The notes: generated by a model from the letters alone, not told the origin. A stretch of DNA of 64,000 bases from an uncultured Lachnospiraceae bacterium (GCA_910587305.1 CAJUKV010000014.1:1-64000), one strand, 5' to 3'; counted from the first letter of the stretch, positions 17,944 through 26,120 are shown. Program-made: numbers and translations.

Positions 17944-19302
17944 ATGAAAACCCTGACCGGCAGAAAATCTTCCGTGGATTTACTTCACGGATCTATTTTA
18001 AAATCTTTGGTTATCTTTGCAATACCGCTTTTATTTTCCAACATTTTTCAGCAGCTCTATAATACGATGGATACGGTTATCATCGGGTATACATTAGGCG
18101 ACGAAGCGCTGGCGGCCATGGGCGCCGCGGGGGCGGTTTATGATCTTCTGATGGGTTTTTGCTTCGGTATTGGCAACGGCCTTTCTCTTGTGACAGCCCG
18201 CAGCTTTGGAAGCGGTGATATGGGGCAGCTGAAAAAATCCGTGGCCACCGCGATTGTAATCGGCGCGGGCACTATGGCGGTTATCACTTTACTTGCGCGG
18301 TTTATACTTTACCCTTTCCTTAAGGCGCTGCACACGCCACCGGAAATTATCGATCAGTCTTACGCGTATGTTTCAACCATCACATGGTTTATTGCGGTTA
18401 TGTTTGCCTACAATCTGTGTTCGGGGCTTCTGCGGGCCATTGGAAACAGCGTAATGCCGCTGGTATTTTTGATTCTCTCATCGGTGATAAATATTATACT
18501 GGACTTATTCTTTATCACCGGGCTTGGCATGGGCGTTAGGGGCGCTGCGGTGGCGACGGTGATAGCCCAGGGAGTGTCGGTGATATGCTGCCTTGTCTAC
18601 ATAGGATGGAAGGTAAAGATTTTGATTCCACGGAAAATACATTTTACCCCGGATGGGGCGCTGTATAAAGAGATGCTCTCGCAAGGGCTTTCCATGGGCT
18701 TTATGAACTGTGTGGTGGGCGCAGGTACGGCAATTTTACAGTCCGGCATCAACAGCCTGGGATATCTGGTGATAGCGGGGCACACGGCGGCCAGAAAGCT
18801 TTATCAGTTTTTGAATATGCCTTTCGTTGCCATGAGCCATGCTATGAGCACTTTTATTTCCCAAAACTATGGAGCCGGACAGGTAAAGCGGATTAGAAAG
18901 GCGATGAAATGCGTTTATCTCTACGGGGCGGCGCTGGCTTTAATTGTCACCCTGCTAATGCTTTTCTTTGCGCCTGCAATGGTACGGCTCTTGTCCGGTT
19001 CAAGGGAGAGCGTGGTGATTGAAAACGGCGCATTGTACCTGAGGATAGTTGCGCCTGCTCTTGCGATTCTGGGAATGATCAATCCTACCAGATTTGGACT
19101 GCAGGCCATTGGGCAAAAGATTCTGCCCATCCTTTCCAGTGTGATTGAACTGATTGGCAAGATTTTGTTCGTGGCAATTCTGATACCGAAATACCAGTAT
19201 ATGGCGGTCATCTTCTGCGAGCCGGTGATATGGTGTTTTATGGTGGCGGAACTTTTAACAGCCTTTTGGAGAAATCCTGTTATCAGGGGCGAAAAATCAT
19301 GA
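17944..19302 (+). CDS. MATE family multidrug efflux transporter
   Basis: Integral membrane protein of 452 residues with about 12 hydrophobic segments in two homologous halves, typical of MATE antiporters that expel organic cations using Na+ or H+. Family signatures include FSNIFQQLYNTMDTVIIG near residue 30, AMGAAGAVYDLLMGFCFGIG, and TFISQNYGAGQ in the second half. The ATG at 17944 is preferred over 17932 because GGAGG lies just before it. The substrate cannot be told from sequence. Two more MATE genes occur at 29281 and 30767. Confidence 0.92.
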   Translation: MKTLTGRKSSVDLLHGSILKSLVIFAIPLLFSNIFQQLYNTMDTVIIGYTLGDEALAAMGAAGAVYDLLMGFCFGIGNGLSLVTARSFGSGDMGQLKKSVATAIVIGAGTMAVITLLARFILYPFLKALHTPPEIIDQSYAYVSTITWFIAVMFAYNLCSGLLRAIGNSVMPLVFLILSSVINIILDLFFITGLGMGVRGAAVATVIAQGVSVICCLVYIGWKVKILIPRKIHFTPDGALYKEMLSQGLSMGFMNCVVGAGTAILQSGINSLGYLVIAGHTAARKLYQFLNMPFVAMSHAMSTFISQNYGAGQVKRIRKAMKCVYLYGAALALIVTLLMLFFAPAMVRLLSGSRESVVIENGALYLRIVAPALAILGMINPTRFGLQAIGQKILPILSSVIELIGKILFVAILIPKYQYMAVIFCEPVIWCFMVAELLTAFWRNPVIRGEKS

Positions 19303-19416
19303 TTATTGCAAAATATCTATGGAAAAAATAAAAGGAATATTATATGATAATATCAGTGATATTTTACAAATGAGACGAAAAATTCTACAATAGTTTCGTT
19401 CATCTTAACTAAGGAT

Positions 19417-19562
19417 CTGTCATGAAATAAACTTTCATTTTGATTTGTCTAAATCTGTATATGCGTCGTTGTCGTCAATCAGCGTACCCCAGTACGCCCC
19501 ATTCCTCCGCCTGGCCTATACGGATTTATACTGCGTCAAAATTAAAAGTTATTTCATGACAG
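19417..19562. repeat. 146-bp inverted-repeat element
   Basis: Perfect 14-bp inverted ends, CTGTCATGAAATAA (19417-19430) and TTATTTCATGACAG (19549-19562). A second inverted pair lies inside (TAAATCTGTATA against TATACGGATTTA), and a GCGTAC-CCCA-GTACGC hairpin near the centre. The whole element can fold on itself. No coding capacity and no clear flanking target duplication were seen. Confidence 0.65.
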
Positions 19563-19595
19563 CTCTTAAATAAATATGAAAGGAGAATAGGATTT

Positions 19596-22376
19596 ATGGC
19601 CAATTATACACTGGACATGGCAAAGTACCGCGCCCTTGCGCGCCAGGTTGCAGCCGAGAGCTGCGTGCTTTTAAAAAATGAGAACCGGACGCTTCCGGTT
19701 TCCAAGGGAAGCAAGGTTTCCGTTTTCGGAAGGATTGCGCTTCATTATTATAAGAGCGGAACGGGCTCGGGAGGTCTGGTAAACGTAAAGCGCGTCGTTG
19801 GCATTTTGGACGCATTGGAGGAGAGCGAAGATATTCAGGTCAATGAAAAACTGGCGGATGTCTATGAAGCCTGGGTGAAGGAGCATCCCTTTGACAAAGG
19901 AGCCGGTTGGGGACAGGAGCCCTGGAGCCAGGAGGAAATGCCGCTGACGGAGGAACTGGTGGCGGAAGCGGCGTCGGAATCGGAGCTTGCCATTGTGGTG
20001 ATTGGACGGACCGCAGGGGAGGATCAGGATGCTAAGGCGATACCGGGAAGCTACCTTCTGACCGAGGCGGAGGAGGATATGCTAAAGAAGGTATGCGGCG
20101 CTTTTGAAAAAGTCGCGGTGCTCTTAAATGTGGGCAATATCATTGATATGAAATGGGTGGAGAAGTACAATCCTTCGGCCGTCATGTATGTATGGCAGGG
20201 TGGACAGGAAGGCGGCAATGGAGTTCTGGACGTCTTAAGCGGAAAGGTATCGCCCTGCGGAAAGCTTTCCGATACCATTGCCGGGGATATTGAGGACTAT
20301 CCTTCTACCAAAAACTTCGGGGACGCTAAAGAGAATCTGTATCAGGAAGATATTTATGTGGGCTACCGTTACTTTGAGACTTTTGCGAAAGAGAAAGTGC
20401 TGTATCCTTTCGGATTTGGCTTATCTTATACCGATTTTCAGATAAAAACCACAGCTTTCCAGGAAAAAGAAGATGCGGTTTTCGTGGAGGCGGAGGTAAA
20501 GAATACAGGAGCTTTTGCAGGAAAGGAAGTGGTACAGCTCTATGTATCTGCGCCTCAGGGAGCTCTTGGAAAACCGGCAAGGGAGCTGAAAGCCTATGAA
20601 AAGACAAAGGAGCTTGCGCCGGGAGAGGCTTGCACTCTTAAGTTTTCCGTGTCAAAGATGGATATGGCGTCTTATGACGACAGCGGATGTACCGGGTATA
20701 AATCCTGCTATGTTTTAGAGGCGGGCTCCTATGGCATTTACATAGGGACGGATGTGCGAAACGCCGTTTTAGCGGGTGCGTTTGAAGTGAAAGAAACGTT
20801 GATAACTCAGCAGTTAGAGGAAGCCATGGCCCCTGTACGGGAATTTACCCGTTTCCGGCCTAAGGCGGAAGGAGAAGGGTATCGCTTGGAATATGAGGCG
20901 GTACCGCTAAGAACCATAACTCCTTTGGATAAAATTGCGAAAAAACGTCCGGCGGATATTCCCTACAGCGGCGATAAAGGCTATCAGCTTGGGGACGTTT
21001 ATGAGAACCGTATCAGCATGGAAACTTTCCTTGCCCAGCTGAGCGACGAAGACCTGGCCTGCATAGTCCGCGGAGAGGGCATGTGCAGCCCTAAGGTGAC
21101 GCCGGGAACGGCGGCGGCTTTTGGCGGCGTGACGGAGCGGCTTAAGAAATTCGGTATTCCGGTTGGATGCTGTGCGGACGGGCCTTCCGGGATTCGTATG
21201 GACTGCGGCACCAGAGCCTTTTCCCTGCCAAACGGTACGGCCCTTGGATGTACCTACAACATGCCTTTGGTGGAAGCGCTCTATCAGATGGAAGGCATGG
21301 AGCTGCGCAAAAATAAGATTGACACTCTTTTAGGCCCCGGAATCAACATCCACCGCAATCCTTTAAACGGGCGTAATTTTGAATATATTTCGGAAGATCC
21401 ATACCTCACGGGAACCATGGCGGCGGCTCAGGTCAAAGGCATGGGCTATGCAAAAGTTACCGGAACCATCAAGCATTACACGGCAAATAATCAGGAGTTC
21501 CACCGTCGTGACAGCAATAGCGTTATGTCAGAGAGGGCATTACGGGAAATTTACTTAAAGGGATATGAAATTGCGGTAAAAGATGGCGGCGCTTATTCCA
21601 TCATGACCACCTATGGCGCGGTAAATGGTATCTGGACAGCAGGCAATTACGATCTTGTGACGGCTATTTTGCGTGACGAGTGGGGATTTGACGGCATTGT
21701 CATGACAGACTGGTGGGCCGCGATGAATGAGGAAGGACAGGAACCATCCGTCCAAAATACAGGTATTATGGTGCGCGCCCAGAACGATTTGTTTATGGTT
21801 ACTTCAGACTCCGCATCCAATACGGCTAACGATAATTCCATGGAATCCATTGCGGATGGAAAGACAACCAGAGGCGAGTACCAGAGATGTGCGGGTAACA
21901 TCTGCCGGATGCTCATGCGTTCGCCGGTGATGGACTGCTTCCTTGGAAAGACGCCGGAGGACGACCTTGTTGTGGTTGGAAATGAGGACGACGCGGACGA
22001 GGAAGCTTTGAATATTGTGTACCATGCGATTGACAATGACACGACGCTTGACATGAGCGCCGTAAACACGGAGCGGGGAAACAGTGAGATCTTTGGAATC
22101 CAGATGAAAGAGCCCGGACTGTACGGACTTAATGCCAAAATGCGGGCAGGCGCGGATGCGCCGGAGCTTTCCCAGCTGTCCATGTCGGTGTTTGTGGACA
22201 ACCAGCTTAAGGGGACCTTCCAGATTAACGGCTCCGATAAGGAGTGGACGAAGCAGTCGCTGGATTTGGGCTTTGTTATGGGAAACCATTATATCAAGCT
22301 TTATTTCTCCGTAAGCGGAATGGAGCTCGAAGGGATTCAAATCGAAAAAACCGGGGAGATGAAGGCGCCCTTTTAA
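19596..22376 (+). CDS. Glycoside hydrolase family 3 beta-glucosidase, swapped domain order
   Basis: Protein of 926 residues. The order is reversed from most GH3 enzymes: residues about 10-290 are the C-terminal alpha/beta sandwich (ESCVLLKNENRTLPV, then GQEGGNGVLDVLSGKVSPCG), 300-385 a fibronectin III-like domain, and 465-740 the catalytic barrel. The nucleophile is Asp 705 in GIVMTDWWA, and KHYTANNQE near 628 binds substrate. A further C-terminal region of about 130 residues may bind sugar. The same swapped order is known for rumen enzymes of Ruminococcus albus and Butyrivibrio. There is no signal peptide, so it acts inside the cell on imported beta-glucosides. AAAGGAGAA precedes the ATG. 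Confidence 0.9.
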   Translation: MANYTLDMAKYRALARQVAAESCVLLKNENRTLPVSKGSKVSVFGRIALHYYKSGTGSGGLVNVKRVVGILDALEESEDIQVNEKLADVYEAWVKEHPFDKGAGWGQEPWSQEEMPLTEELVAEAASESELAIVVIGRTAGEDQDAKAIPGSYLLTEAEEDMLKKVCGAFEKVAVLLNVGNIIDMKWVEKYNPSAVMYVWQGGQEGGNGVLDVLSGKVSPCGKLSDTIAGDIEDYPSTKNFGDAKENLYQEDIYVGYRYFETFAKEKVLYPFGFGLSYTDFQIKTTAFQEKEDAVFVEAEVKNTGAFAGKEVVQLYVSAPQGALGKPARELKAYEKTKELAPGEACTLKFSVSKMDMASYDDSGCTGYKSCYVLEAGSYGIYIGTDVRNAVLAGAFEVKETLITQQLEEAMAPVREFTRFRPKAEGEGYRLEYEAVPLRTITPLDKIAKKRPADIPYSGDKGYQLGDVYENRISMETFLAQLSDEDLACIVRGEGMCSPKVTPGTAAAFGGVTERLKKFGIPVGCCADGPSGIRMDCGTRAFSLPNGTALGCTYNMPLVEALYQMEGMELRKNKIDTLLGPGINIHRNPLNGRNFEYISEDPYLTGTMAAAQVKGMGYAKVTGTIKHYTANNQEFHRRDSNSVMSERALREIYLKGYEIAVKDGGAYSIMTTYGAVNGIWTAGNYDLVTAILRDEWGFDGIVMTDWWAAMNEEGQEPSVQNTGIMVRAQNDLFMVTSDSASNTANDNSMESIADGKTTRGEYQRCAGNICRMLMRSPVMDCFLGKTPEDDLVVVGNEDDADEEALNIVYHAIDNDTTLDMSAVNTERGNSEIFGIQMKEPGLYGLNAKMRAGADAPELSQLSMSVFVDNQLKGTFQINGSDKEWTKQSLDLGFVMGNHYIKLYFSVSGMELEGIQIEKTGEMKAPF

Positions 22377-22469
22377 TCTCTCAGGATCTCATTTCCCACA
22401 GCATCAGATATACGTTGCGAAAATAGGGATAGGACAATAGGCTTTGCTTATTGTATGTAGGGGGCATAA

Positions 22470-22548
22470 GTTTGGAAGCAAACTTCCTAACTTTCTATTG
22501 GTGGCAGTACCGCAAGCAAAGCTTGCGGTATGCAGGGGGATAAAAATG
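22470..22548 (+). repeat. Two-hairpin leader repeat upstream of GNAT gene (copy 2)
   Basis: Matches the mntP leader at 13297-13375 over 79 bases with nine differences. Both hairpins are kept: GTTTGGAAG-CAAA-CTTCCTAAC and ACCGCAAGC-AAA-GCTTGCGGT. It ends in AGGGGGATAAAAATG, which supplies the start of the acetyltransferase gene. Confidence 0.7.
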
Positions 22549-23040
22549 ATAATACGACGTTCGACGGAAAAAGATTTTTCCCGCATCATGGAGATTTATG
22601 AGTATGCCCGTCACTTTATGGCGGCCCATGGCAATCCCAATCAGTGGGGGCCCACAAACTGGCCCCCGAAGGAGCTGATTCACTGTGATATTGCAGAGGG
22701 TAGCAGTTATGTGTGTCTTTCTGACGACAGAATCGTGGGCACCTTTTTCTACACAAAGGGCAGGGATATTGAGCCCACTTATCAGGTAATAGAGGGCGGT
22801 AACTGGATAGGCGATTGCGACTATGGGGTTGTTCACAGGCTGGCCGGGGACGGGAGCGAGAAGGGAATCGGGAAATTCTGCATTGACTGGGCCTTTGCAC
22901 AGTGCGGACATCTGCGGATGGATACCCATGGGGATAATTATGTGATGCAAAGCTTACTGAAAAAATGCGGATTTATTCTCTGTGGAACCATACATGTGAC
23001 GGAGGATAATTTCCCAAGACTTGCCTATGAAAAAATGTAA
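22546..23040 (+). CDS. GNAT family N-acetyltransferase
   Basis: Protein of 164 residues with the GNAT layout: N-terminal IRRSTEKDFSRIMEIYEYA, a central strand (RIVGTFFY), and the acetyl-CoA segment VVHRLAGDGSEKGIGKFCI near residue 100, then THGDNYVMQSLLKKCGF. The start is ATG 22546 behind AGGGGGA. The reading frame is open back to 22444, but that stretch is the leader repeat shared with mntP and is not expected to be translated. The acceptor substrate is unknown. The gene stands alone. Confidence 0.85.
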   Translation: MIIRRSTEKDFSRIMEIYEYARHFMAAHGNPNQWGPTNWPPKELIHCDIAEGSSYVCLSDDRIVGTFFYTKGRDIEPTYQVIEGGNWIGDCDYGVVHRLAGDGSEKGIGKFCIDWAFAQCGHLRMDTHGDNYVMQSLLKKCGFILCGTIHVTEDNFPRLAYEKM

Positions 23041-23172
23041 TATTAAATAAATCAATCCGGGGAATCATGGCATAATGCGGTCACTGTTTTTACCGTGCCA
23101 ATACATGATTATAGCGATAATGCATTGTGCTCCACATATATACAATATGCGGCGAGCAGGAATGGAGGAGAG

Positions 23173-23541
23173 ATGAAGGAAATAGAAAGACTGGACGTAC
23201 ATGAGCAGTGGGCGCACTCAGGGATTATTAAAGCCGGAGATTTTTGTTTTTTGGGCTACTGTGTCGGCAATATTGGCGGCACCATAGAACAGCAGATTAA
23301 CGGAGCCTTTGACGAGATGGAAAAAAGACTGGCTATGGTGGGGTTGACGCTGGAAAATGTGGTACAGATGGACTGTCTGTTTCGGGATGTATGGAATATT
23401 CCGGTAATGGAAAAAATTATCAGGGAAAGATTCAACGGAAAATACCCTGTGCGTAAATCCATCCAAACGGAATTTGCGCATGTAGGAGGGGAGACGGGAT
23501 TGCAGTTTCAGGCGGATGCAATTGCATACTGCCCGAAGTAG
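23173..23541 (+). CDS. RidA/YjgF family protein
   Basis: Protein of 122 residues of the RidA (YjgF/YER057c) family, which hydrolyses reactive enamine/imine intermediates such as 2-aminoacrylate. It shows GDFCFLGYCVGNIGGTIEQQ, LTLENVVQMDCLFRDV, and the C-terminal PVRKSIQTEF that carries the conserved Arg. The sequence is somewhat diverged from RidA itself, so it may belong to another Rid subgroup. The start is ATG 23173 after AATGGAGGAG; the open frame to 23095 lacks a ribosome site. Confidence 0.85.
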   Translation: MKEIERLDVHEQWAHSGIIKAGDFCFLGYCVGNIGGTIEQQINGAFDEMEKRLAMVGLTLENVVQMDCLFRDVWNIPVMEKIIRERFNGKYPVRKSIQTEFAHVGGETGLQFQADAIAYCPK

Positions 23542-23563
23542 GATGGGAGTTTTGATGAAATAA

Positions 23564-23592
23564 TTGTAAGTAAACTAAAGATGTGGTATATT
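23564..23592 (+). promoter_or_regulatory. Promoter of the small toxin mRNA
   Basis: TTGTAA at 23564-23569, a 17-base spacer and TATATT at 23587-23592. Transcription would begin near 23599-23601 at ATGGGAAAACC. It mirrors the antisense promoter at 23893-23921, which has the same -10 and spacer length. Confidence 0.75.
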
Positions 23593-23647
23593 GTCGATAT
23601 GGGAAAACCATAGAGCCAAAGGCGGCTTTACCCCTCTTATATTTTGC

Positions 23648-23660
23648 GGAGGGTTCAAGT
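23648..23660 (+). repeat. Direct repeat 1 of the type I locus
   Basis: GGAGGGTTCAAGT in the toxin mRNA 5' leader, repeated as GGAGGGTTTAAGT at 23828-23840. Because the second copy is transcribed from the other strand, the two RNAs are complementary here (one G-U pair). Bases 23648-23668 also form a GGAGGG/CCCTCC hairpin. A second shared heptamer, TAGAGCC, is at 23611 and 23857. Confidence 0.7.
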
Positions 23661-23694
23661 AGCCCTCCGGACGAAAGAAAGGAGGGCGATAGCA

Positions 23695-23790
23695 ATGTAT
23701 GTTACATATGCGGATTTAATCCAAATTGGAATACTCATTGTCGCCCTTGCGAATTTGATTTATCAGATTTACAAGGGAAAAAAGAAATAG
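23695..23790 (+). CDS. Type I toxin, small hydrophobic (holin-like/Fst-like) peptide
   Basis: A 31-residue peptide beginning MYVTYADLIQIGIL, with one transmembrane helix (about residues 8-25) and a lysine-rich end, KGKKK. This is the form of putative holin-like toxins and the TxpA/Fst type I toxins, which damage the membrane when overproduced. GGAGGG at 23681-23686 is a strong ribosome site, and a GGAGGG/CCCTCC hairpin just upstream could limit its translation. The stop codon lies inside a bidirectional terminator, and a convergent antisense RNA promoter lies downstream. The arrangement matches the par (fst) locus of plasmid pAD1. Toxicity is inferred, not shown. Confidence 0.8.
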   Translation: MYVTYADLIQIGILIVALANLIYQIYKGKKK

Positions 23791-23817
23791 CCGCCACTAC
23801 TCGCAATAGTGACGGCT
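23789..23817. terminator. Bidirectional terminator shared by toxin and antisense RNAs
   Basis: AGCCGCCACTA, loop CTCGCAA, TAGTGACGGCT. On the plus strand it is followed by CCCTTTTT; on the minus strand by ATTTCTTTTTTC. Both convergent transcripts can end here. Confidence 0.8.
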
Positions 23818-23886
23818 GACCCTTTTTGGAGGGTTTAAGTCGTTATCGAAATGGGGTAGAGCCGCTTCTATGGCTTTCCCTTTTCT
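23789..23886 (-). ncRNA. Antisense (antitoxin) RNA of the type I locus
   Basis: Predicted RNA of about 98 bases starting near 23886 on the minus strand (GGGAAAGCCATAGAAGC) and ending at the shared terminator. It contains ACTTAAACCCTCC, complementary to the toxin leader repeat GGAGGGTTCAAGT, and GGCTCTA, complementary to TAGAGCC. It also overlaps the toxin mRNA terminator. By analogy with RNA II of pAD1 par it would block toxin translation. Confidence 0.65.
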
Positions 23887-23892
23887 GTATAT

Positions 23893-23921
23893 AATATAGC
23901 ATATCCGAAGATAAGAAACAA
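23893..23921 (-). promoter_or_regulatory. Promoter of the antisense RNA
   Basis: On the minus strand TTGTTT (23916-23921), a 17-base spacer and TATATT (23893-23898), pointing toward the toxin gene. Confidence 0.7.
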
Positions 23922-24042
23922 GAAATTTTTACAGTCATTCCCATTAAACACATTTTATTTCCCCTTCTTCTTTTGCTAAAATGTTATTTTTTCCAAAAGT
24001 TTGTTAGTCCGCCTGGCACTTTCCATGTCAGAAATTTTTAAA

Positions 24043-24072
24043 TTAGAAATATGCGTGTGATTGTGGTATAAT
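24043..24072 (+). promoter_or_regulatory. Candidate extended -10 promoter
   Basis: TGGTATAAT, an extended -10 with TATAAT at 24067-24072; a weak -35, TTAGAA, lies 18 bases upstream. It precedes a short leader ORF and the nucleoside hydrolase gene. The stretch from 23922 to 24043 is otherwise featureless. Confidence 0.55.
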
Positions 24073-24119
24073 AATCGCTGCCGGTTAGCTGACGAATAAA
24101 AACTTGAGGGAGGTATAAT

Positions 24120-24146
24120 ATGGGAATTTGCAATACACTCTTGTAG
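24120..24146 (+). promoter_or_regulatory. Eight-codon leader ORF
   Basis: ATG at 24120 follows a strong GAGGGAGG at 24106-24113 and opens a frame MGICNTLL before TAG. It lies 30 bases before the nucleoside hydrolase start. It may be a translated leader or a misplaced ribosome site; nothing else supports it. Confidence 0.35.
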
Positions 24147-24176
24147 CATGGCAGTAAATACAGGAGGAATTTATAA

Positions 24177-25055
24177 ATGGAGAAAATATTACTTGATACG
24201 GACATTGGCGGAGATATTGATGATGCGATATGCCTCGCTTATTTATTAAAAGAACCACAATGCAAATTGCTTGGCATTACAACTGTTTGTGGGGAATCAG
24301 AAAAGAGGGCTATGGTTGCAGATGCAATCTGCAAGACGGTAAATATGGATATTCCCATTGTGGCAGGAATGGACACAACTTTACAGCCCATACCCGTATA
24401 TCCCACTCCCGACGGTGCAGGTGCACTAAAATATTGGGCGCATGATGTTTACGAAAAGTCAGATGCCCCCGCTTTTTTGTTTGACATAATAAAAGATAAT
24501 CCGCATGAGGTTATCCTAATCGGAATTGGGAATATGACAAATATAGCAACACTATTTCAGAGATATCCTGATGCGGCGAAATTATTAAAAGGGTTATATG
24601 TGATGAACGGGTATTTTGGGAGCAAACCGTTACCCGAACCATGCTATAATTGGAACTCATGGGCTGACCCGTTGGCATCTTCTATTGTATTTGGAACTAA
24701 AATTGCAGTCCATAGGGTAATACCATTAGAGGTAACTGATATGCTCACAATAGAGGCAACGACAGCGAAAGGAATTTTCCCTGCGAACAGCGGGCTGATG
24801 AAAGCGGTTTTTGATTTTGGGAACGCATGGTTGGAGAAACAAGGGAAAATGACTTTTCATGACCCATTAGTGGCAGTTTCTATATTCCATCCTGTCTGCA
24901 CTTTTGAAAAAGGAATTGTCCGTGTTGAAATAAAAGAAGAAAGCAACATGGGAGCAACTGCTTTTGTTGCAAAAGCAGAGGGAAATGTGGAAATAGCAAG
25001 GAGTGTGAACAAAAAGCAATTTTACGACATTCTATCTTCAACGATTATCCAATAA
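24177..25055 (+). CDS. Nucleoside hydrolase (IUNH family)
   Basis: Protein of 292 residues that should cleave the N-glycosidic bond of ribonucleosides for base salvage. The calcium-binding signature LDTDIGGDIDDAI is at residues 6-18, with the required aspartates. NSWADPLAS near 160 supplies further active-site residues, and the Asp of MTFHDPLVA near 223 is the last metal ligand. The length is a little below the usual 310-320. AGGAGG at 24161-24166 precedes the ATG. The gene has no nucleoside transporter beside it, and base specificity cannot be read from the sequence. Confidence 0.88.
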   Translation: MEKILLDTDIGGDIDDAICLAYLLKEPQCKLLGITTVCGESEKRAMVADAICKTVNMDIPIVAGMDTTLQPIPVYPTPDGAGALKYWAHDVYEKSDAPAFLFDIIKDNPHEVILIGIGNMTNIATLFQRYPDAAKLLKGLYVMNGYFGSKPLPEPCYNWNSWADPLASSIVFGTKIAVHRVIPLEVTDMLTIEATTAKGIFPANSGLMKAVFDFGNAWLEKQGKMTFHDPLVAVSIFHPVCTFEKGIVRVEIKEESNMGATAFVAKAEGNVEIARSVNKKQFYDILSSTIIQ

Positions 25056-25187
25056 GGATATAGAAAATCCTTAATTTATCGGGGGGGGGGAACATATTAA
25101 GTACTTGGAGCAAAATACAAGTGCTTTTCTCCTGCCTGTTTATGTCAATCGAAAAAATGATATAAAAACTGAATATTGTTTACCTTT

Positions 25188-25227
25188 AGGTAGCGATTAT
25201 CTTAACAGACAACCAGCTACCTTTTTT
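25188..25227 (+). terminator. Intrinsic terminator
   Basis: AGGTAGC (25188-25194) and GCTACCT (25216-25222) flank a 21-base loop and are followed by TTTTT. It lies well downstream of the nucleoside hydrolase gene. Confidence 0.5.
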
Positions 25228-25275
25228 ATTTTCAGAAACTATTAAAACAGCCACAGAAAGAATGAGGTATCAGAA

Positions 25276-25398
25276 ATGATTGAGAGCAATAATAAACATG
25301 GCACAAAGAAACACAAGGAAACTTGGAAAGCCTTAATTTATGCGGTTTTGGGAACACAAAGAAATAGGAGAGAATACAAGGAAAAAGTGTTGCATTGA
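25276..25398 (+). CDS. Possible 40-residue peptide, unknown
   Basis: A short, lysine- and asparagine-rich frame beginning MIESNNKHGTKKHKE and ending YKEKVLH. A GAGG lies nine bases before the ATG. No family is recognised, there is no membrane segment, and codon use gives little support. It could be chance. It lies alone in the long gap before the histidine phosphatase gene. Confidence 0.2.
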   Translation: MIESNNKHGTKKHKETWKALIYAVLGTQRNRREYKEKVLH

Positions 25399-25544
25399 AT
25401 TCCTTTTCATAAAGTGTATTCTTATTTTTGGCCGTATGTTGTATAATCAATATATGACCATAAGCGGACTGAGAAATATTAACTGACAATTGAAAACCGG
25501 CTTTGGGATAATGCCGGAAATCGGATTTGGGCGGTGCTGAATAT

Positions 25545-26120
25545 ATGAATATTATTTTACTGCGGCATGGAGAAACAGATTGGAATCGGGCGGAGCGTCT
25601 GCAGGGACACACGGATATTCCACTGAATCAAAACGGAAGATTGCAAATAGGACAGGCGGCGGAAATATTGGCTGTCAAGTATCCCGACATTCACCTTATT
25701 ATCACAAGCCCTCTGCAAAGGGCAAGGGAAAGCGCGGAGATTGTCGCCGCTCAATTAGGGTATGCAAAATCAGGCATTAAGATTGAACCATTGCTGACAG
25801 AACGTTGTTTTGGCGTGGGGGAAGGGCTGACAGCTTCGGAGAGAAAGAAAAAATACCCGGATGATATTTATCCGGGAATGGAGTCTTACGAAGATTTGGT
25901 CAAAAGAGCGGGAGCCGCCTTTGAAAAAATTGTGACAGCCTTCTACGACAGGCAGAATATTCTGGTGGCAGCTCATGGCGCTCTTCTGTATGCAATGCTG
26001 ACGGCGATAACTCATGGGGAAATTGTGTATGGCGGGAAGGAATTTAAATTTGAACCGGGGAGCATTCATGTTATAAAATATTTAGACGGGGCAGTTTTCG
26101 TGAATAGAGAGAACCGCTGA
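25545..26120 (+). CDS. Histidine phosphatase family protein
   Basis: Protein of 191 residues of the phosphoglycerate mutase-like superfamily. The phosphohistidine motif LLRHGETDWN is at residues 5-14, TSPLQRARESAEIV near 55 carries the second Arg, CFGVGEGLTASE near 88 the acid, and VAAHGALLYAML near 145 the second His. It is of the size and type of small phosphatases acting on sugar phosphates or cobalamin precursors, rather than glycolytic PGM. The start is ATG 25545 with a weak GGGCGG upstream; the frame is open to 25527. Confidence 0.88.
   Translation: MNIILLRHGETDWNRAERLQGHTDIPLNQNGRLQIGQAAEILAVKYPDIHLIITSPLQRARESAEIVAAQLGYAKSGIKIEPLLTERCFGVGEGLTASERKKKYPDDIYPGMESYEDLVKRAGAAFEKIVTAFYDRQNILVAAHGALLYAMLTAITHGEIVYGGKEFKFEPGSIHVIKYLDGAVFVNRENR

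Larger units (their letters stand above)
25056..25544. other. Intergenic region with poly-G tract and terminator
   Basis: About 490 bases between two plus-strand genes. It contains a run of ten Gs at 25081-25090, the terminator-like hairpin at 25188-25222, one weak 40-codon frame at 25276-25398, and no recognisable RNA gene. Confidence 0.6.

Noticed and set aside
22444..22545. N-terminal extension of the GNAT protein
   Set aside because: Same reason: the bases form the two-hairpin leader, and ATG 22546 has AGGGGG just upstream.
23583..23819. 78-codon open frame across the toxin locus
   Set aside because: It crosses promoter-proximal repeats and the terminator hairpin in another frame, has no ribosome site and no family resemblance; the 31-residue toxin frame at 23695 is better supported.
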